From Oceanicaulis sp052055585 (lineage in GTDB: Bacteria > Pseudomonadota > Alphaproteobacteria > Caulobacterales > Maricaulaceae), in NCBI RefSeq assembly GCF_052055585.1, contig NZ_CP170485.1, positions 1,426,001 through 1,490,000 of the forward strand: a stretch of 64,000 bases of DNA. The letters are read 5' to 3'. Positions 1-7,358 of the stretch are shown here, one piece after another (the first letter of the stretch is position 1; each line of letters starts with the position of its first letter). A program made the position numbers and the translations under genes. The notes under the pieces were generated by a model that saw nothing but the letters and a program-made list of their open reading frames with translations, was not told where the DNA came from and did no database searches.

Positions 1-1196
1 TCGTGGATCGCTCCCGCAAGGTGTCGGCGCGTCTGAATGGCGGCGTCGGCATGCTGATGAAGAAGAACAAGATCAGCGTGATCTGGGGCGAGGCGAAGCT
101 GACCAAGCCGGGCGAGATCAAGGTTTCAAAACCCTCCAAGCCCGCCGTGCAGCCTCAGCATCCCCAACCCAAGAGCACGCTGGGCGAGGGGAGCTACACC
201 GCCAAGCACATCATCGTCGCCACGGGCGCGCGTCCGCGGGCTCTGCCGGGGATCGAGCCGGATGGCGAGCTGATCTGGACCTATTTCGAGGCCATGAAGC
301 CCAAGGCGCTGCCCAACTCCCTCGTCGTGATGGGCTCGGGCGCGATCGGCATCGAGTTCGCGAGCTTCTATCTGTCGATGGGCGTGGATGTGACCGTGGT
401 CGAGCTGATGGACCAGATCATGCCGGTCGAGGATGCCGAGGTTTCCAAGATCGCCCGCAAGGCGCTTGAAAAGCGCGGCCTGAAGATCATCACGGGCGCG
501 AAGGTCTCCAAGGTCGACAAGCACAAGGACGCGATCACCGCCCATGTGGAGACCCAGGACGGCAAGACTGAAGCGATCAAGGCGGATCGTCTGATCTCGG
601 CGGTGGGCGTTCAGGGCAATATCGAGAATCTGGGCCTTGAAGAGCTGGGCGTGAAGACCGATCGCGGCTGCGTCGTCATCGACGGCTATGGCCGCACCAA
701 TGTGGATGGACTTTACGCCATCGGCGATGTGGCCGGCCCGCCCATGCTGGCGCACAAGGCCGAGCATGAAGGCGTGATCTGCGTTGAGAAGATCGCCGGC
801 GTTGAGGGCGTTCATCCCATGAACAAGTCCCAGATTCCGGGCTGCACCTATTGCAATCCGCAAGTGGCGTCTGTCGGCCTGACCGAGGCGAAGGCCAAAG
901 AGGCGGGCTATGATATCCGCGTGGGTCGCTACAATTTCGCGGCCAATGGCAAGGCTATCGCGCTTGGCGAGGATACGGGTCTGGTCAAAACCATCTTTGA
1001 CAAGAAGACGGGTGAATTGCTTGGCGCGCACATGGTGGGCGCGGAAGTGACCGAGCTGATCCAGGGCTTTGTCGTGGCCATGGGGCTTGAGACCACCGAA
1101 GAAGAGCTGATGCACACCATCTTCCCGCACCCGACACTCTCCGAGATGATGAAAGAGAGCGTGCTCGACGCCTATGGACGCGTGCTGAACAGCTAG
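1..1196 (+). CDS. lpdA: Dihydrolipoyl dehydrogenase (E3), 3' part
   Basis: Flavoprotein E3 subunit of 2-oxoacid dehydrogenase complexes; it reoxidises dihydrolipoyl groups with NAD+. The gene enters from the left edge, so the FAD-binding N-terminus and the redox-active CxxxxC disulfide are outside the window. Visible are the ATGARPRALPG segment, the NAD-binding GSGAIGIEFASFY fingerprint, the second FAD motif (YAIGDVAGPPMLAHKAEHEG) and the C-terminal dimerisation domain with the catalytic HPHPTLSE-type His-Glu (here FPHPTLSE). A Pro/Lys/Gln-rich linker (about KPSKPAVQPQHPQPK) sits before the ATGARPR strand; I believe such linkers occur in related alphaproteobacterial Lpd proteins. The reading frame starts at base 3 and stops with TAG at 1194-1196. 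lipA, 9 kb away, makes the cofactor that this enzyme recycles. Confidence 0.95.
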   Translation, partial: VDRSRKVSARLNGGVGMLMKKNKISVIWGEAKLTKPGEIKVSKPSKPAVQPQHPQPKSTLGEGSYTAKHIIVATGARPRALPGIEPDGELIWTYFEAMKPKALPNSLVVMGSGAIGIEFASFYLSMGVDVTVVELMDQIMPVEDAEVSKIARKALEKRGLKIITGAKVSKVDKHKDAITAHVETQDGKTEAIKADRLISAVGVQGNIENLGLEELGVKTDRGCVVIDGYGRTNVDGLYAIGDVAGPPMLAHKAEHEGVICVEKIAGVEGVHPMNKSQIPGCTYCNPQVASVGLTEAKAKEAGYDIRVGRYNFAANGKAIALGEDTGLVKTIFDKKTGELLGAHMVGAEVTELIQGFVVAMGLETTEEELMHTIFPHPTLSEMMKESVLDAYGRVLNS

Positions 1197-1295
1197 ACAG
1201 CTGAACTGCATTCTGGTGCATCCAAACCGGCTCGAGCCTGCATCGTAGTGTGAGACCCGCCCGGAAGGCGGATGGATCAGTCAGGGAGAGTGAGC

Positions 1296-1985
1296 ATGTT
1301 TCGGACAAGTTTGGGCGCTGCGATCGTAGGCGTGATGCTGACCGGCTGTGTGCAGGCGTCTGATGGGCCGACCACCACATTTGATGGTCTGGCCGGGCGT
1401 CGCACTGTGGATACGGACGGCAATGTCGAGATGAACGGCGCGGCGATCACGCTGGAAGGGCGTGTGGGCGGCTGGGTCGAGATGAATGGCGCTTCTGTTG
1501 ATGTGCGCGCGCAGATCGGCGGCGATCTCGAAGCCAATGGCGCCAGCGTGGATGTGAGCGGTCAGGTCGCCGGGCGCAGTGAGATCAATGCGGGGTCAGC
1601 AGACCTTGAGGGCATTTATCTTGGTCCAGTCGAAGTGAACGCAGGCAACGCCCATCTGGATGGCCGTTACGCGCAGTCCGTGCACGCAAATGCAGGGTCG
1701 ATGACCCTGCATGGCGATCATGCCGCTCCCGTCTATTTCGCCGGCGCAGGCCGGGATCGGAGCTTCCTCGGGCGCGAACGCAGTGATCGGTCCCGCCTGA
1801 TCATCGAAGGCCATCTGGCCGCTGGCGGCGAGGTCTGCGCCCATGAAGTGATTTTCGAACGAGGCGCGACCCTTGGCGATATCTTGCGGGTCCGGGCTGA
1901 TTCCACGCCTGATCTTCCGGCGGGCATTGAAGCGGACATGATCGATTTCACCCCGCGCAATGGTGATGATTGCCGCGAATACTGA
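1296..1985 (+). CDS. Beta-helix repeat lipoprotein, bactofilin-like
   Basis: Predicted lipoprotein of 229 residues. The start at ATG 1296 is chosen because GGGAGAG lies just upstream and the N-terminus then reads as a lipoprotein signal ending in the lipobox LTGC (Cys18). The rest is a run of short repeats (EMNGAAITLEGRVGG, EMNGASVDVRAQIGG, EANGASVDVSGQVAG and so on) with alternating hydrophobic residues and Gly turns, as in right-handed beta-helical or bactofilin-type folds. The tail carries two Cys (GGEVCAHEV, GDDCREY) that recur in the next gene. It is the first of three paralogous genes in a row and has its own terminator downstream. The function is not known to me; a periplasmic scaffold or polymer is an inference from the fold. 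Confidence 0.8.
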   Translation: MFRTSLGAAIVGVMLTGCVQASDGPTTTFDGLAGRRTVDTDGNVEMNGAAITLEGRVGGWVEMNGASVDVRAQIGGDLEANGASVDVSGQVAGRSEINAGSADLEGIYLGPVEVNAGNAHLDGRYAQSVHANAGSMTLHGDHAAPVYFAGAGRDRSFLGRERSDRSRLIIEGHLAAGGEVCAHEVIFERGATLGDILRVRADSTPDLPAGIEADMIDFTPRNGDDCREY

Positions 1986-2007
1986 AGCGTTGCCCCGATC
2001 TGAGCTG

Positions 2008-2043
2008 AAAAGGCGGTCTGCTGAGCAGGCCGCCTTTTTCTTT
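2008..2043 (+). terminator. Rho-independent terminator after the first beta-helix gene
   Basis: GGCGGTCTG and CAGGCCGCC arms (one G-T pair) flank a short loop, preceded by AAAA and followed by TTTTTCTTT. It lies 23 bases after the stop of the first beta-helix lipoprotein, so that gene is probably transcribed apart from the next two. Confidence 0.85.
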
Positions 2044-2078
2044 ACGGGCTTAAGTTTCTCGGGCCCGGATCAAAAAAT

Positions 2079-2141
2079 TTATCGTTTTTCGGAAAATTCT
2101 TCTTTGTTATCGAGTTTCGATATGTTATCGAGTTTCGATAA
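2079..2141. promoter_or_regulatory. Tandem palindromic operator sites
   Basis: Two near-identical palindromes with the core TATCGA-GTT-TCGATA lie at 2107-2123 and 2125-2141, an 18-base period. The second extends to TTATCGA/TCGATAA. A degenerate third copy (TTATCG then TTTCG, 13 of 17 positions matching) lies at 2079-2095. They sit 35-97 bases upstream of the start of the second beta-helix lipoprotein, where its promoter should be. The arrangement looks like a binding site for a dimeric regulator, but no regulator gene is adjacent and the family is unknown. Confidence 0.65.
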
Positions 2142-2175
2142 GGTTGGTCATATAAGAAATATCGGGGAACCCGAA

Positions 2176-3027
2176 ATGACACGTCTCCTCCTCACCACTG
2201 CGGTCGCCAGCGTCCTGGCGCTGACCGGCTGCATCGACGTTACGGTCAGTACGCCCGCCTACGCCTCAGGCAGCCATCAGAGTCTGCAGGGCGGGGATTT
2301 TACGGCGGTTCTGGACGAAGAAGGCGATTTCCGCCTGACAGGCGCTGATGTGCGCGTGTCAGGTGAGGTCGCCGGTCGTCTGAGGGCCAGCGCTGCAGAA
2401 TTTGTTGCGAGAGAGCTGCATGCCGGGGCTCTGAGCGTAACGGCGGCCGACATCTCCTTCTCCGGCGATGTGGACGGCCCTGTGACGCTGACCGCATCAG
2501 ACGTCAGCTGGCGCGGCAGCGTAGGCGATGCCGTCGAAATTCGCGCTGCGGACCTGCACTTTGAAGGGCAGGTTGGCGGACGTTTCTCCGCCCAGGTAGC
2601 TGACGCTGAACTTTCTGGCGCTTTTGCGGCTCTAGATATTTCGGCGGCCGATCTGGAACTGGCGCGCAACGCCCATGTGCGTGGCGACGTCAGGGCGAAT
2701 GCGGCGGATTTCGAGATGGATGGCCGCATCGACGGACAGCTCGATCTGAGCGCCCGGACGGTCTGGATCAATGGCGAGCTGAATGCGCCCATGATCCTGA
2801 ATGTGGATCCGGGGCGAGGGCGCCTGTCCCCTGAAGACGGTCTGGTCGAGCTCAATGGCGACACGGTCGGCGGGATGATCTGCGCCCGGCGCGTGGTCAT
2901 CCGGGGCGATGTCAACGGTCCGCTTGAGGTTATGGCCGATGCCCCGCCGCAGCTTCTGAACGGCGCCCACGCGCAAGACATGACTTTCACGGCCCGCAAT
3001 GGCCAGCGTTGCGAACGCAACTCGTAA
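2176..3027 (+). CDS. Beta-helix repeat lipoprotein, bactofilin-like
   Basis: Predicted lipoprotein of 283 residues. ATG 2176 is preferred over in-frame upstream codons because it opens a lipoprotein signal peptide (lipobox LTGC, Cys19) and lies after the terminator and operator sites. The body repeats a unit around AADVxxxG (GADVRVSGEVAGRL, AADISFSGDVDGPV, ASDVSWRGSVGDAV, AADLHFEGQVGG), consistent with stacked beta-helix rungs. The C-terminus keeps the paired Cys pattern of the first paralogue (GGMICARRVV, GQRCERN). The next paralogue follows after 12 bases, so the two form an operon probably controlled by the tandem palindromes. The molecular function is unknown; a surface or periplasmic polymer is a guess. 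Confidence 0.8.
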   Translation: MTRLLLTTAVASVLALTGCIDVTVSTPAYASGSHQSLQGGDFTAVLDEEGDFRLTGADVRVSGEVAGRLRASAAEFVARELHAGALSVTAADISFSGDVDGPVTLTASDVSWRGSVGDAVEIRAADLHFEGQVGGRFSAQVADAELSGAFAALDISAADLELARNAHVRGDVRANAADFEMDGRIDGQLDLSARTVWINGELNAPMILNVDPGRGRLSPEDGLVELNGDTVGGMICARRVVIRGDVNGPLEVMADAPPQLLNGAHAQDMTFTARNGQRCERNS

Positions 3028-3039
3028 AGGAGAGGTTTG

Positions 3040-4293
3040 ATGCTCAAGTCTCTGAAACAATACATGGGTTCCCTGCTGGTGGCAGGTCTGCTCTGCGGTG
3101 CTGCAAGCGGCGCTGCGCAAGCGGGACAGTATGTTGGCGGCGATCTCAATCTTTCGCTGGACGAGAATGATGATGTTCTGGTGCTGGCGGCTGATGTGAA
3201 TGCTGAGGGCCGGGTCGGTGGCGATCTGACCGTGTTCGCGGCGGATGTGCGCATTGATGTGACGGTCGAAGGCGAAGTGCAGATTGTTGCGGCCGATATC
3301 GAGCTTGATGGCGCCATTGAAGGTGAAGTCGGCCTGGCCGGTGCAGATATTCGTGTGGGCGCAGACATTTTCAATGATCTGGACGCGGCCGGCGCTGATC
3401 TGACGGTCAATGGCACCGTCTCCGGTGATGCTGCTTTGGCTGGCGCGACGGTGATCATCACTGCGGACGCCATCGTTTCCGGCATGACCGAGATCGGTGC
3501 GCGCGAGCTCTACATGGAAGGCCGTCTGGAGCAAGGCGCCGAGATCCATGCCCGTGACGTGGTCATTTCCGGGACCATTGAAGGCCCGGTCGAGATCCGC
3601 GCCCGCGACGTGGTGATCGAGAGCGGCGCCGTGCTGACGGGCCCTGTCACTATTCGTTCGCCCAAGCCGCCGTCAGTGGCGGAAGGCGCACAGGTCGGTG
3701 ATCTGGACTTCCAGCAATATGACTTTGATGAGGACCATGATTTCGATCATCCGAATGTGAATATCGGCATCGAGGATTTCGGGTTCGCACCGTCTCCCTG
3801 GGCTTTTGGCGGCGTCTTCACCGCCAGCGCCTTCCTGCTGGGTCTGCTGGTGTCTCTGGCCAGCCCGAAAGGTGTGGCGAGTGTAGCCAGCGCGTTCCGT
3901 CGCCAACCCTGGCTTTCTGGCCTGCTTGGCCTGGTGGTTCTGGCTGTTCTGCCGGTGCTGACGCTGACCCTGTTCGTCCTGCTGCTGGCCACTGTGATCG
4001 GCATTCCGCTGGCCTTCCTTCTGATCTTCGCTTTGCCGATCGTGATGTTCCTGTCCTATGTCTTCGGCGGAGTCGTCATTGGCGACCTGATGATGAACCG
4101 GACGGGTGAGGCGGCGAGCTTTGGCCTGCGGGCGGGCTCCATGCTGGTGGCTTTGCTGGTGATCGGCTTGCTGTCGGTGATCCCGTTCTTTGGGTGGCTG
4201 ATCAGCATGATCGTGTTCTGCATCGGTCTGGGAGCCTGGACTATCGCCCTGTTCTCCCGGACGAAGCCGGCTCAGAACATGGATGCAGTGTAA
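3040..4293 (+). CDS. Membrane-anchored beta-helix repeat protein, bactofilin-like
   Basis: Protein of 417 residues. ATG 3040 has AAGGAGAGG just upstream and is favoured over the TTG one codon earlier. A Sec signal peptide (AAQA-GQ) is followed by about 200 residues of AADV/GADI-type beta-helix repeats like those of the two preceding lipoproteins. A linker rich in Asp, His and Phe then leads to a C-terminal block of about four hydrophobic segments (near WAFGGVFTASAFLLG, GLVVLAVLPVLTLTLFVL, IGIPLAFLLIFALPIVMFL and LVIGLLSVIPFFGWL). It therefore looks like the inner-membrane-anchored member of the family, with the repeat domain in the periplasm. It is cotranscribed with the second lipoprotein and ends at a strong terminator. 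Confidence 0.8.
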   Translation: MLKSLKQYMGSLLVAGLLCGAASGAAQAGQYVGGDLNLSLDENDDVLVLAADVNAEGRVGGDLTVFAADVRIDVTVEGEVQIVAADIELDGAIEGEVGLAGADIRVGADIFNDLDAAGADLTVNGTVSGDAALAGATVIITADAIVSGMTEIGARELYMEGRLEQGAEIHARDVVISGTIEGPVEIRARDVVIESGAVLTGPVTIRSPKPPSVAEGAQVGDLDFQQYDFDEDHDFDHPNVNIGIEDFGFAPSPWAFGGVFTASAFLLGLLVSLASPKGVASVASAFRRQPWLSGLLGLVVLAVLPVLTLTLFVLLLATVIGIPLAFLLIFALPIVMFLSYVFGGVVIGDLMMNRTGEAASFGLRAGSMLVALLVIGLLSVIPFFGWLISMIVFCIGLGAWTIALFSRTKPAQNMDAV

Positions 4294-4320
4294 TGAATTA
4301 AGTACAGCGTTACCCTGTTA

Positions 4321-4360
4321 CAATCCCGGCCGACCGAGTAGGTTGGCCGGGATTTTTTTG
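4321..4360 (+). terminator. Rho-independent terminator
   Basis: Thirteen-base arms ATCCCGGCCGACC and GGTTGGCCGGGAT (one G-T pair) with loop GAGTA, followed by seven T. It closes the beta-helix operon. Confidence 0.92.
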
Positions 4361-4410
4361 TTCGTAAGCGGTCATAGAGCCGCAGACATGCTTCAATCGG
4401 GGGAGCGCTC

Positions 4411-6852
4411 ATGTCTCTGTTCAAAGTCGCCCTGGCGGCTGGCGTCGCACTGGTTGTCAGTGCGCCCAGCTTTGCTGATCCCATCCGTCAGACCACCAAT
4501 AACTGGCGCGACGCGTTCCGCCAGATGGAGGACGAGGATTGGCCCACGCCAACCCGTGAACGCCGCGCCACGGGCGCGCCGGGTCCGGATTACTGGCAGC
4601 AGCAGGTCGATTACGACATCGACGTGGCGTTTGACGAAAACTCCAAGGTTCTCACCGGGTCCGCCACGGTTACCTACACCAACAACGCACCCGATACGCT
4701 GGATTATCTCTGGTTCCTGATGGACCAGAACCGGTTCCGCCCCGATTCCATTGCGGTGATGACTGAAACCGTGGGCGGCGACAGCCGCGCCAACTCTCGC
4801 ACGGGCGCCGCAGCGACCGTGGATGGCGTTTCGGCCAGCACGCTTCATCGCGCCCGCCGTCTGGAAGAAGATGGCCTGGGCTTCAATGTCGCCTCGGTAA
4901 CGCTCGAAGATGGTTCGGCGCTCGACTACACCGTGGTCGACACCCTGATGCGCATTGATCTGCCGCAAACGCTGGAGACCGGCGACTCAGTCACCTTCAC
5001 GATCAATTGGGATCACGTTCTTGTCGAAACCGCTGTCGTGGGCGGTCGTTCAGGCTGGGAATGCTTTGACGAAGAGGGTGAGGGCGGCGATTGCATTTAT
5101 CAGATGGCGCAATGGTTCCCGCGCGCGGCTGCTTTCACGGACTATGAAGGCTGGCACAACAAGGCTTTCCTGGGCCGGGGCGAGTTCACGCTGGAATTTG
5201 GCGACTATGACGTCTCCATCACCGTTCCGCAGGATTTCGTCGTTGCATCGACGGGCGAGCTTCAGAACCCTGAAGCGGTGCTGACCGAAGCTCAGCGCGA
5301 ACGCCTGGAAGAGGCGGCCACTGCAGACGAGCCGGTCTTCATCATCACCCCGGATGAAGCGCGCGCGAACGAGCGTCGCGGCACCCGCTCAACCGCGACC
5401 TGGGAGTTCCACGCCGAGAATGTGCGCGATTTCGCCTGGGCGACCTCTCGCAAATTTATCTGGGACGCCGTTGGCGTCGAGCAGGACGGGGCCGGTCAGG
5501 CGCCGGACCGCGTGATGGCGATGAGTTTCTATCCCAACGAAGCCGAGCCGCTGTGGTCGACCTATTCGACCCGCGCCATCGAGCACACCATCAACGTCTA
5601 TAACGAGTTCTCCTTCCCGTATCCGTACCCCACCGCGCAGTCCATTTCCGGCCCGCAAGGCGGCATGGAATACCCGATGATCACCTTCAACGGCGCAAGC
5701 TATGGCCGCCCGGTGATCGGTGAGGATGGCGAGTTGACCTATTCGCGTCGGGCGAAGTTCGGCCTGATCGGCGTGATCATTCACGAGATCGGCCACATCT
5801 ATTTCCCCATGACGGTGAACTCCGATGAGCGCCAGTGGACCTGGATGGATGAAGGCCTCAACACCTTCCTGCAATTCCAGGCCGAGCGACGCTGGTCTGA
5901 AGACTATCCGGTCCGCCGCGGCGATCCGGACCTGATTGCGAACTACATGGTCTCCACCAATCAGGTGCCGATCATGACCCAGTCTGATTCCATCCCGCAG
6001 TTCGGCAACAACGCCTATGGCAAGCCGGCGACCGCGCTTGTGGTCCTGCGCGAGACTGTGCTGGGCCGTGAGCTGTTTGACCGGGCTTTCCAGGAATACG
6101 CCCAGCGCTGGCGCTTCAAACGCCCGACGCCGTATGACTTCTTCCGCACGATGGAGGAAAGCTCGGGGGTGGATCTCGACTGGTTCTGGCGTGGCTGGTT
6201 CTATTCCACCGACCATGTGGACATCGCCATCACCTCGGTCACCGAGGGTACGGTGAACACCGAGAACCCGGACATCGAGAACGAGCTCGATCGCCAGCGT
6301 GAGGCGGACGGCGCCTACTCCATGACGCTGCAGAACAATATCGAGGAAGGTCTGGCGTTCTATGAAGCCGAGAACCCCGAGGTTCAGGATTTCTATTCGG
6401 CCAATGATCCGCATGTGATCACCAACCGCCAGCGTGAAGCCTATGAAGAGCTGCGCAGCGGCGATCTGCCCGAGCATGAATCCGAAGCGCTTGATTTTGA
6501 CGGCTATGTCTACTTCATCAATCTTGAGAACCAGGGCGGCGTCGTGATGCCGGTGATCCTGGAGTTCACCTTCGCGGACGGCAGCACGGATGAAGTGCGC
6601 ATTCCGGCCGAGATCTGGCGTTTCGATCCGGATTCCGCGATCTGGCGCTATATCAGCGACAAGCAGGTCGTTTCGGTCGAGCTGGACCCGCATCTTGAAA
6701 CTGCGGACGCAGATCGTTCGGATAACTATTATCCGGCCCAGATCCAGCCGAGCCGGCTGGAAGTCTATCGCAGCTCTTCCAGCGCCTCGTCGCTGATGGA
6801 TGACATGGATCTGCGCGTCGAGCGCGGCAGCATCCGGACGCGGGATCAGTAA
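4411..6852 (+). CDS. Secreted M1-family metallopeptidase
   Basis: Zinc aminopeptidase-like protein of 813 residues with a Sec signal peptide (cleavage near SFA-DP), so probably periplasmic or exported. The zinc site is explicit: HEIGH at residues 458-462 and, 18 residues on, Glu481 in WMDEGLN, the M1 HEXXH-x18-E signature. The substrate-binding GxMEN loop appears as GGMEYP around residues 417-422, so the usual Asn is Tyr. A conserved Tyr-containing segment (FGNNAYGKPATAL) and WFWRGWFYSTDHVDIAI follow. ATG 4411 has GGGGGAG upstream. A DUF6702 gene starts at the stop codon; I recall this pair recurring in other genomes. The peptide substrate is unknown. Confidence 0.9.
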   Translation: MSLFKVALAAGVALVVSAPSFADPIRQTTNNWRDAFRQMEDEDWPTPTRERRATGAPGPDYWQQQVDYDIDVAFDENSKVLTGSATVTYTNNAPDTLDYLWFLMDQNRFRPDSIAVMTETVGGDSRANSRTGAAATVDGVSASTLHRARRLEEDGLGFNVASVTLEDGSALDYTVVDTLMRIDLPQTLETGDSVTFTINWDHVLVETAVVGGRSGWECFDEEGEGGDCIYQMAQWFPRAAAFTDYEGWHNKAFLGRGEFTLEFGDYDVSITVPQDFVVASTGELQNPEAVLTEAQRERLEEAATADEPVFIITPDEARANERRGTRSTATWEFHAENVRDFAWATSRKFIWDAVGVEQDGAGQAPDRVMAMSFYPNEAEPLWSTYSTRAIEHTINVYNEFSFPYPYPTAQSISGPQGGMEYPMITFNGASYGRPVIGEDGELTYSRRAKFGLIGVIIHEIGHIYFPMTVNSDERQWTWMDEGLNTFLQFQAERRWSEDYPVRRGDPDLIANYMVSTNQVPIMTQSDSIPQFGNNAYGKPATALVVLRETVLGRELFDRAFQEYAQRWRFKRPTPYDFFRTMEESSGVDLDWFWRGWFYSTDHVDIAITSVTEGTVNTENPDIENELDRQREADGAYSMTLQNNIEEGLAFYEAENPEVQDFYSANDPHVITNRQREAYEELRSGDLPEHESEALDFDGYVYFINLENQGGVVMPVILEFTFADGSTDEVRIPAEIWRFDPDSAIWRYISDKQVVSVELDPHLETADADRSDNYYPAQIQPSRLEVYRSSSSASSLMDDMDLRVERGSIRTRDQ

Positions 6853-7358
6853 TGGTTCGCGGCGTCCTTCGCCTTCTGGTTCTGGCCGTTGCGCTCTGCG
6901 CAGCGGCCAGTTCCGCTTATGCGCACAGGCTTCATGCCGGGCTGACGGACATCACGATCAACGAGACGTCGGGCGAGCTGGAGGTGGTCCACCGCCTGTT
7001 CACACACGACCTCTATCCGGCGATCGATTTCAACGCCATTGACGATGCCGAGCTCTATGAGACCCGCCAGGGTCTGCTGCGTCTTGGCGCGTATGCGGCG
7101 GCGCGGTTCTCCATGCGTGTTGAGGGTGAGGGGCCTTTGCCCCTACGCTTTGTCGGGGCCGAACCGGATGGTGAATTCACCTTCTTCTACTTTGTCGGTG
7201 AAGCGCCCCACGCAGGCAGTTCCGTTGTCATCGATAATCGCCTTCTGGTCGATTTCCTGCCCAGCCAGTCCAATCTGACGAATGTGCGCCTGGGCGAGGA
7301 TGTCCAGTCCCTGAGCCAGGGACCGGACAACCGGGCGCCGGGGCGGGCGCGCTTCTAA
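6852..7358 (+). CDS. DUF6702 family exported protein
   Basis: 168 residues with an N-terminal signal peptide (cleavage near AYA-HR). The HRLHAGLTDITIN and VVHRLFTHDL segments are typical of DUF6702, a family of small exported proteins of unknown role often found beside M1 peptidases. Its ATG shares a base with the peptidase stop (TAATG), implying translational coupling and a possible joint function at the envelope. The 3' end overlaps the convergent hydrolase gene by four bases. Confidence 0.75.
   Translation: MVRGVLRLLVLAVALCAAASSAYAHRLHAGLTDITINETSGELEVVHRLFTHDLYPAIDFNAIDDAELYETRQGLLRLGAYAAARFSMRVEGEGPLPLRFVGAEPDGEFTFFYFVGEAPHAGSSVVIDNRLLVDFLPSQSNLTNVRLGEDVQSLSQGPDNRAPGRARF

Noticed and set aside
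126..1211. Leftward open frame of 361 codons opposite lpdA
   Set aside because: Shadow of the GC-rich lpdA codons; His/Leu/Asp-rich with no family motif and no ribosome-binding site.
1296..3027. Repeats in the beta-helix genes as a CRISPR or DNA satellite
   Set aside because: Repeats are at the protein level and diverged in DNA; no constant repeat or spacer structure.
2277..3485. Leftward open frame of 402 codons across the beta-helix genes
   Set aside because: Antisense to two genes with signal peptides; Ser/Ala/Pro/Arg-rich mirror of the repeats.
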